Source: Clavelina lepadiformis (taxonomy: Eukaryota; Chordata; Ascidiacea; Aplousobranchia; Clavelinidae). From it: a stretch of DNA of 64,000 bases. The translations under genes and the position numbers were made by a program. The stretch lies in the NCBI RefSeq assembly GCF_947623445.1, contig NC_135240.1:8060001-8124000 (forward strand). Direction: 5' to 3'. The notes beneath the pieces are model-generated. The model saw nothing but the letters and a program-made list of their open reading frames with translations. It was not told the origin of the DNA and ran no database searches. Positions 62,201-64,000 of the stretch are shown here, one piece after another (within the stretch, counting starts at the first letter, position 1; each line of letters opens with the position of its first letter).

Positions 62201-64000
62201 TGCACGTTTGTAGACAATACAAGTTTTGCTCATGTTCGTTTTGCTCATTTTCCATTAACCTGCGATGCAAAGTATCAAACTGATTAGCCATGTTAGGATA
62301 AGGTTACTATGTTAGGATATGGTAATTATACACCATGACCTGAAACGCACGTGCTTTAAACCTGCCTTAGCCCATTGTCGGTCGATGTCAAATCCTAATA
62401 TGGGGTTACCTTATGCAACTACTGTACACGGCACGTGTTTCTAATGACACACCTCTCGAACATATATGCACCGCCATCCTTGCACGTCTACTTAAGAATA
62501 AGATAAAAACGCTGATTTTAGCAACGCTCAAGAGGTCAACTTAGTTTGGTAAACTAAGGCAGGAAAAGGATTAAATCGGTTAAGAATTAATACAACCCTG
62601 GCATTGATGGATGGGGACTATACGGTATTAACGTACAAGATTCCTTTTGGTTGTTTTTATTTTGACCTGTCTTGTACATGTTTTAATCGTACTTTTGCTA
62701 TAGTGCTTTCTTTGGTATAGGTAAGATGGCGTTCGCTTCATACTTACATCGGCATCGGTGAATTTTGTGCTTGCAGGCGGTGAAACACAAATTTCCAAGT
62801 TGGCGGCGTTCTGTGAATAACATCAGTGCAAAACGTGCGTCGAGGTCGGGTCGAAAAGTCGTCCGCGGTAACCGGATAAAAGCGGTTTTCATTGCACTCG
62901 TTGCGAAGACGAGCCTTTATACGGTGGTGGAGGAATGTGCGGTTCTTGCTTAACGACATGTAATTAGACAGTTTCTGGCAATAAATGTTGGTGGTACAAC
63001 TGGGCATATCCACGCCCGAAAGACGTTCTTTGTGCGGCATCAAGCAGAAAAAGTACAATATGCGCCGCCATACATTTTATATGCGCTCGAACACCGTAGA
63101 TATTTGTATAGCACTTGTAATTTTACGAAGATATATGCCAATAATCTTTTGAGTTAGATTTGAAAAGGGCAAGGCCTTTATCGCATAAGTCTGATGGTCA
63201 ATATAAATCTTTTGCTGCGTGGACAGGATTAGTAAGAGCGCTTGTCAGGGTCAATTATTGATTTGTTCTGTCAATAAGCTTGTTACATTCGCGAGCGTTT
63301 GTTACGAATGTGAAAAATCTTTCTTAATATATCTTCATGTTTGCTCTGAGATTCTGAAGCATTGCGACATTGATGTGAAAATCTCTCGCAGTTTATTTGA
63401 CCCCCTGACACTCCTGGGTGGTTTTCCCTTCATTTCAACGGCGTGTTTGTTATCTTGTAAAAGCTTTTGCTACTCTACGGCATTTCCTGGGCTACCGTGA
63501 TACTAGACGTTTGATCTTAGGACACTTAAATAAACAAAGATCAACGCAGCGTTAATCTGAACTAAAAAACACACGCACTGACTAAAGCTTTCACCGTTAA
63601 AACTTGTACCCTAAAATTTCTTTTTTGCTGATGCCATTTTTTAAATCAACGAAATTACTTTCCAGCGTACATGCTGGTTCGGTCTACTATCTTCTTACTA
63701 AAAGCCTCGGGCTCGCCGACAAAAACTTTTTTGTTTGCATTATGACGTAAGTATCGCTCGTCTGCGTCAATAGAGAAGAAGGACGGCGGAGCAAAGATAA
63801 ATAATGGGCCACGGCCGAAAACAGAGAAAATTTTGGGCGATCTTATCGTTTGGGATGTTGTGTTTACGTGTTGCTTATCTCTGCGGTACGTTAATCGGTT
63901 GTATCATTACATGTATCAAATTTGCTCCAGTTATTCAAGTTATTTAGCCCGCTGACAATTTTTATCGTCTGCTCCGGCTGGCGACAAAGAAGGTCGAGTC

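Larger units (their letters stand above)
56838..64000. other. Right flank, no identified gene
   Basis: Contains the upstream region of the R-spondin gene and several short open frames. The best coding candidates are on the minus strand at 58596-58838 and 58883-59254, listed separately. Nothing else could be assigned. Confidence 0.5.

Noticed and set aside
62744-63058. Overlapping frames on both strands near the right edge
   Set aside because: Both are open over the same bases, which suggests composition rather than coding; neither has a recognisable domain.
63655-63730. Short minus-strand frame ending in TAA that looks like a protein C-terminus (VGEPEAFSKKIVDRTSMYAG)
   Set aside because: Only about 30 codons, with no clear acceptor, partner exon or family match.

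Overview
The window reads as nuclear DNA from an ascidian (tunicate), probably Ciona or a close relative. It is AT-rich, its genes are split into many short exons with GT..AG introns, and it carries a voltage-sensing phosphatase that aligns with Ci-VSP of Ciona with a constant 17-residue offset through the S4 helix and the active site. The N-terminus of that protein differs from Ci-VSP as I remember it, so this is likely another species. Exon models were built by hand from splice sites and phase. In six of the seven genes every reconstructed junction keeps frame; TTC29 has one gap.

Layout, left to right. 1-3613: no gene seen, one hexamer microsatellite. 3614-11157 (+): nine-exon Goliath/RNF130-type PA-TM-RING E3 ligase. 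12431-16270 (+): eleven-exon voltage-sensing phosphatase (VSP/TPTE). 17335-20368 (-) and 22413-26431 (-): two tandem paralogues, each encoding two CAP (GAPR-1/GLIPR2-like) domains joined by a Ser/Thr-rich linker. The left copy has lost its start codon and several ligand residues. 26432-31732: long non-coding flank. 31733-34456 (+): eight-exon POU class 4 (Brn3) transcription factor. 34457-39850: mostly non-coding, with one possible orphan exon. 39851-43390 (-): TTC29, an axonemal TPR protein. 43391-51115: repeat-rich, with a large inverted-repeat element, ACTCGAGT-rich blocks and a pair of direct repeats. 51116-56837 (-): an R-spondin with four furin-like repeats instead of the usual two. 56838-64000: no identified gene, a few possible minus-strand exons.

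The genes are unrelated single-transcript loci rather than a pathway: Wnt agonist, ubiquitin ligase, phosphoinositide phosphatase, CAP proteins, neuronal transcription factor and cilium protein. The most interesting loci are the four-repeat R-spondin and the two-domain CAP duplicates, one of which is diverging or decaying. No tRNA, rRNA, CRISPR or recognisable transposase or reverse-transcriptase gene was seen.
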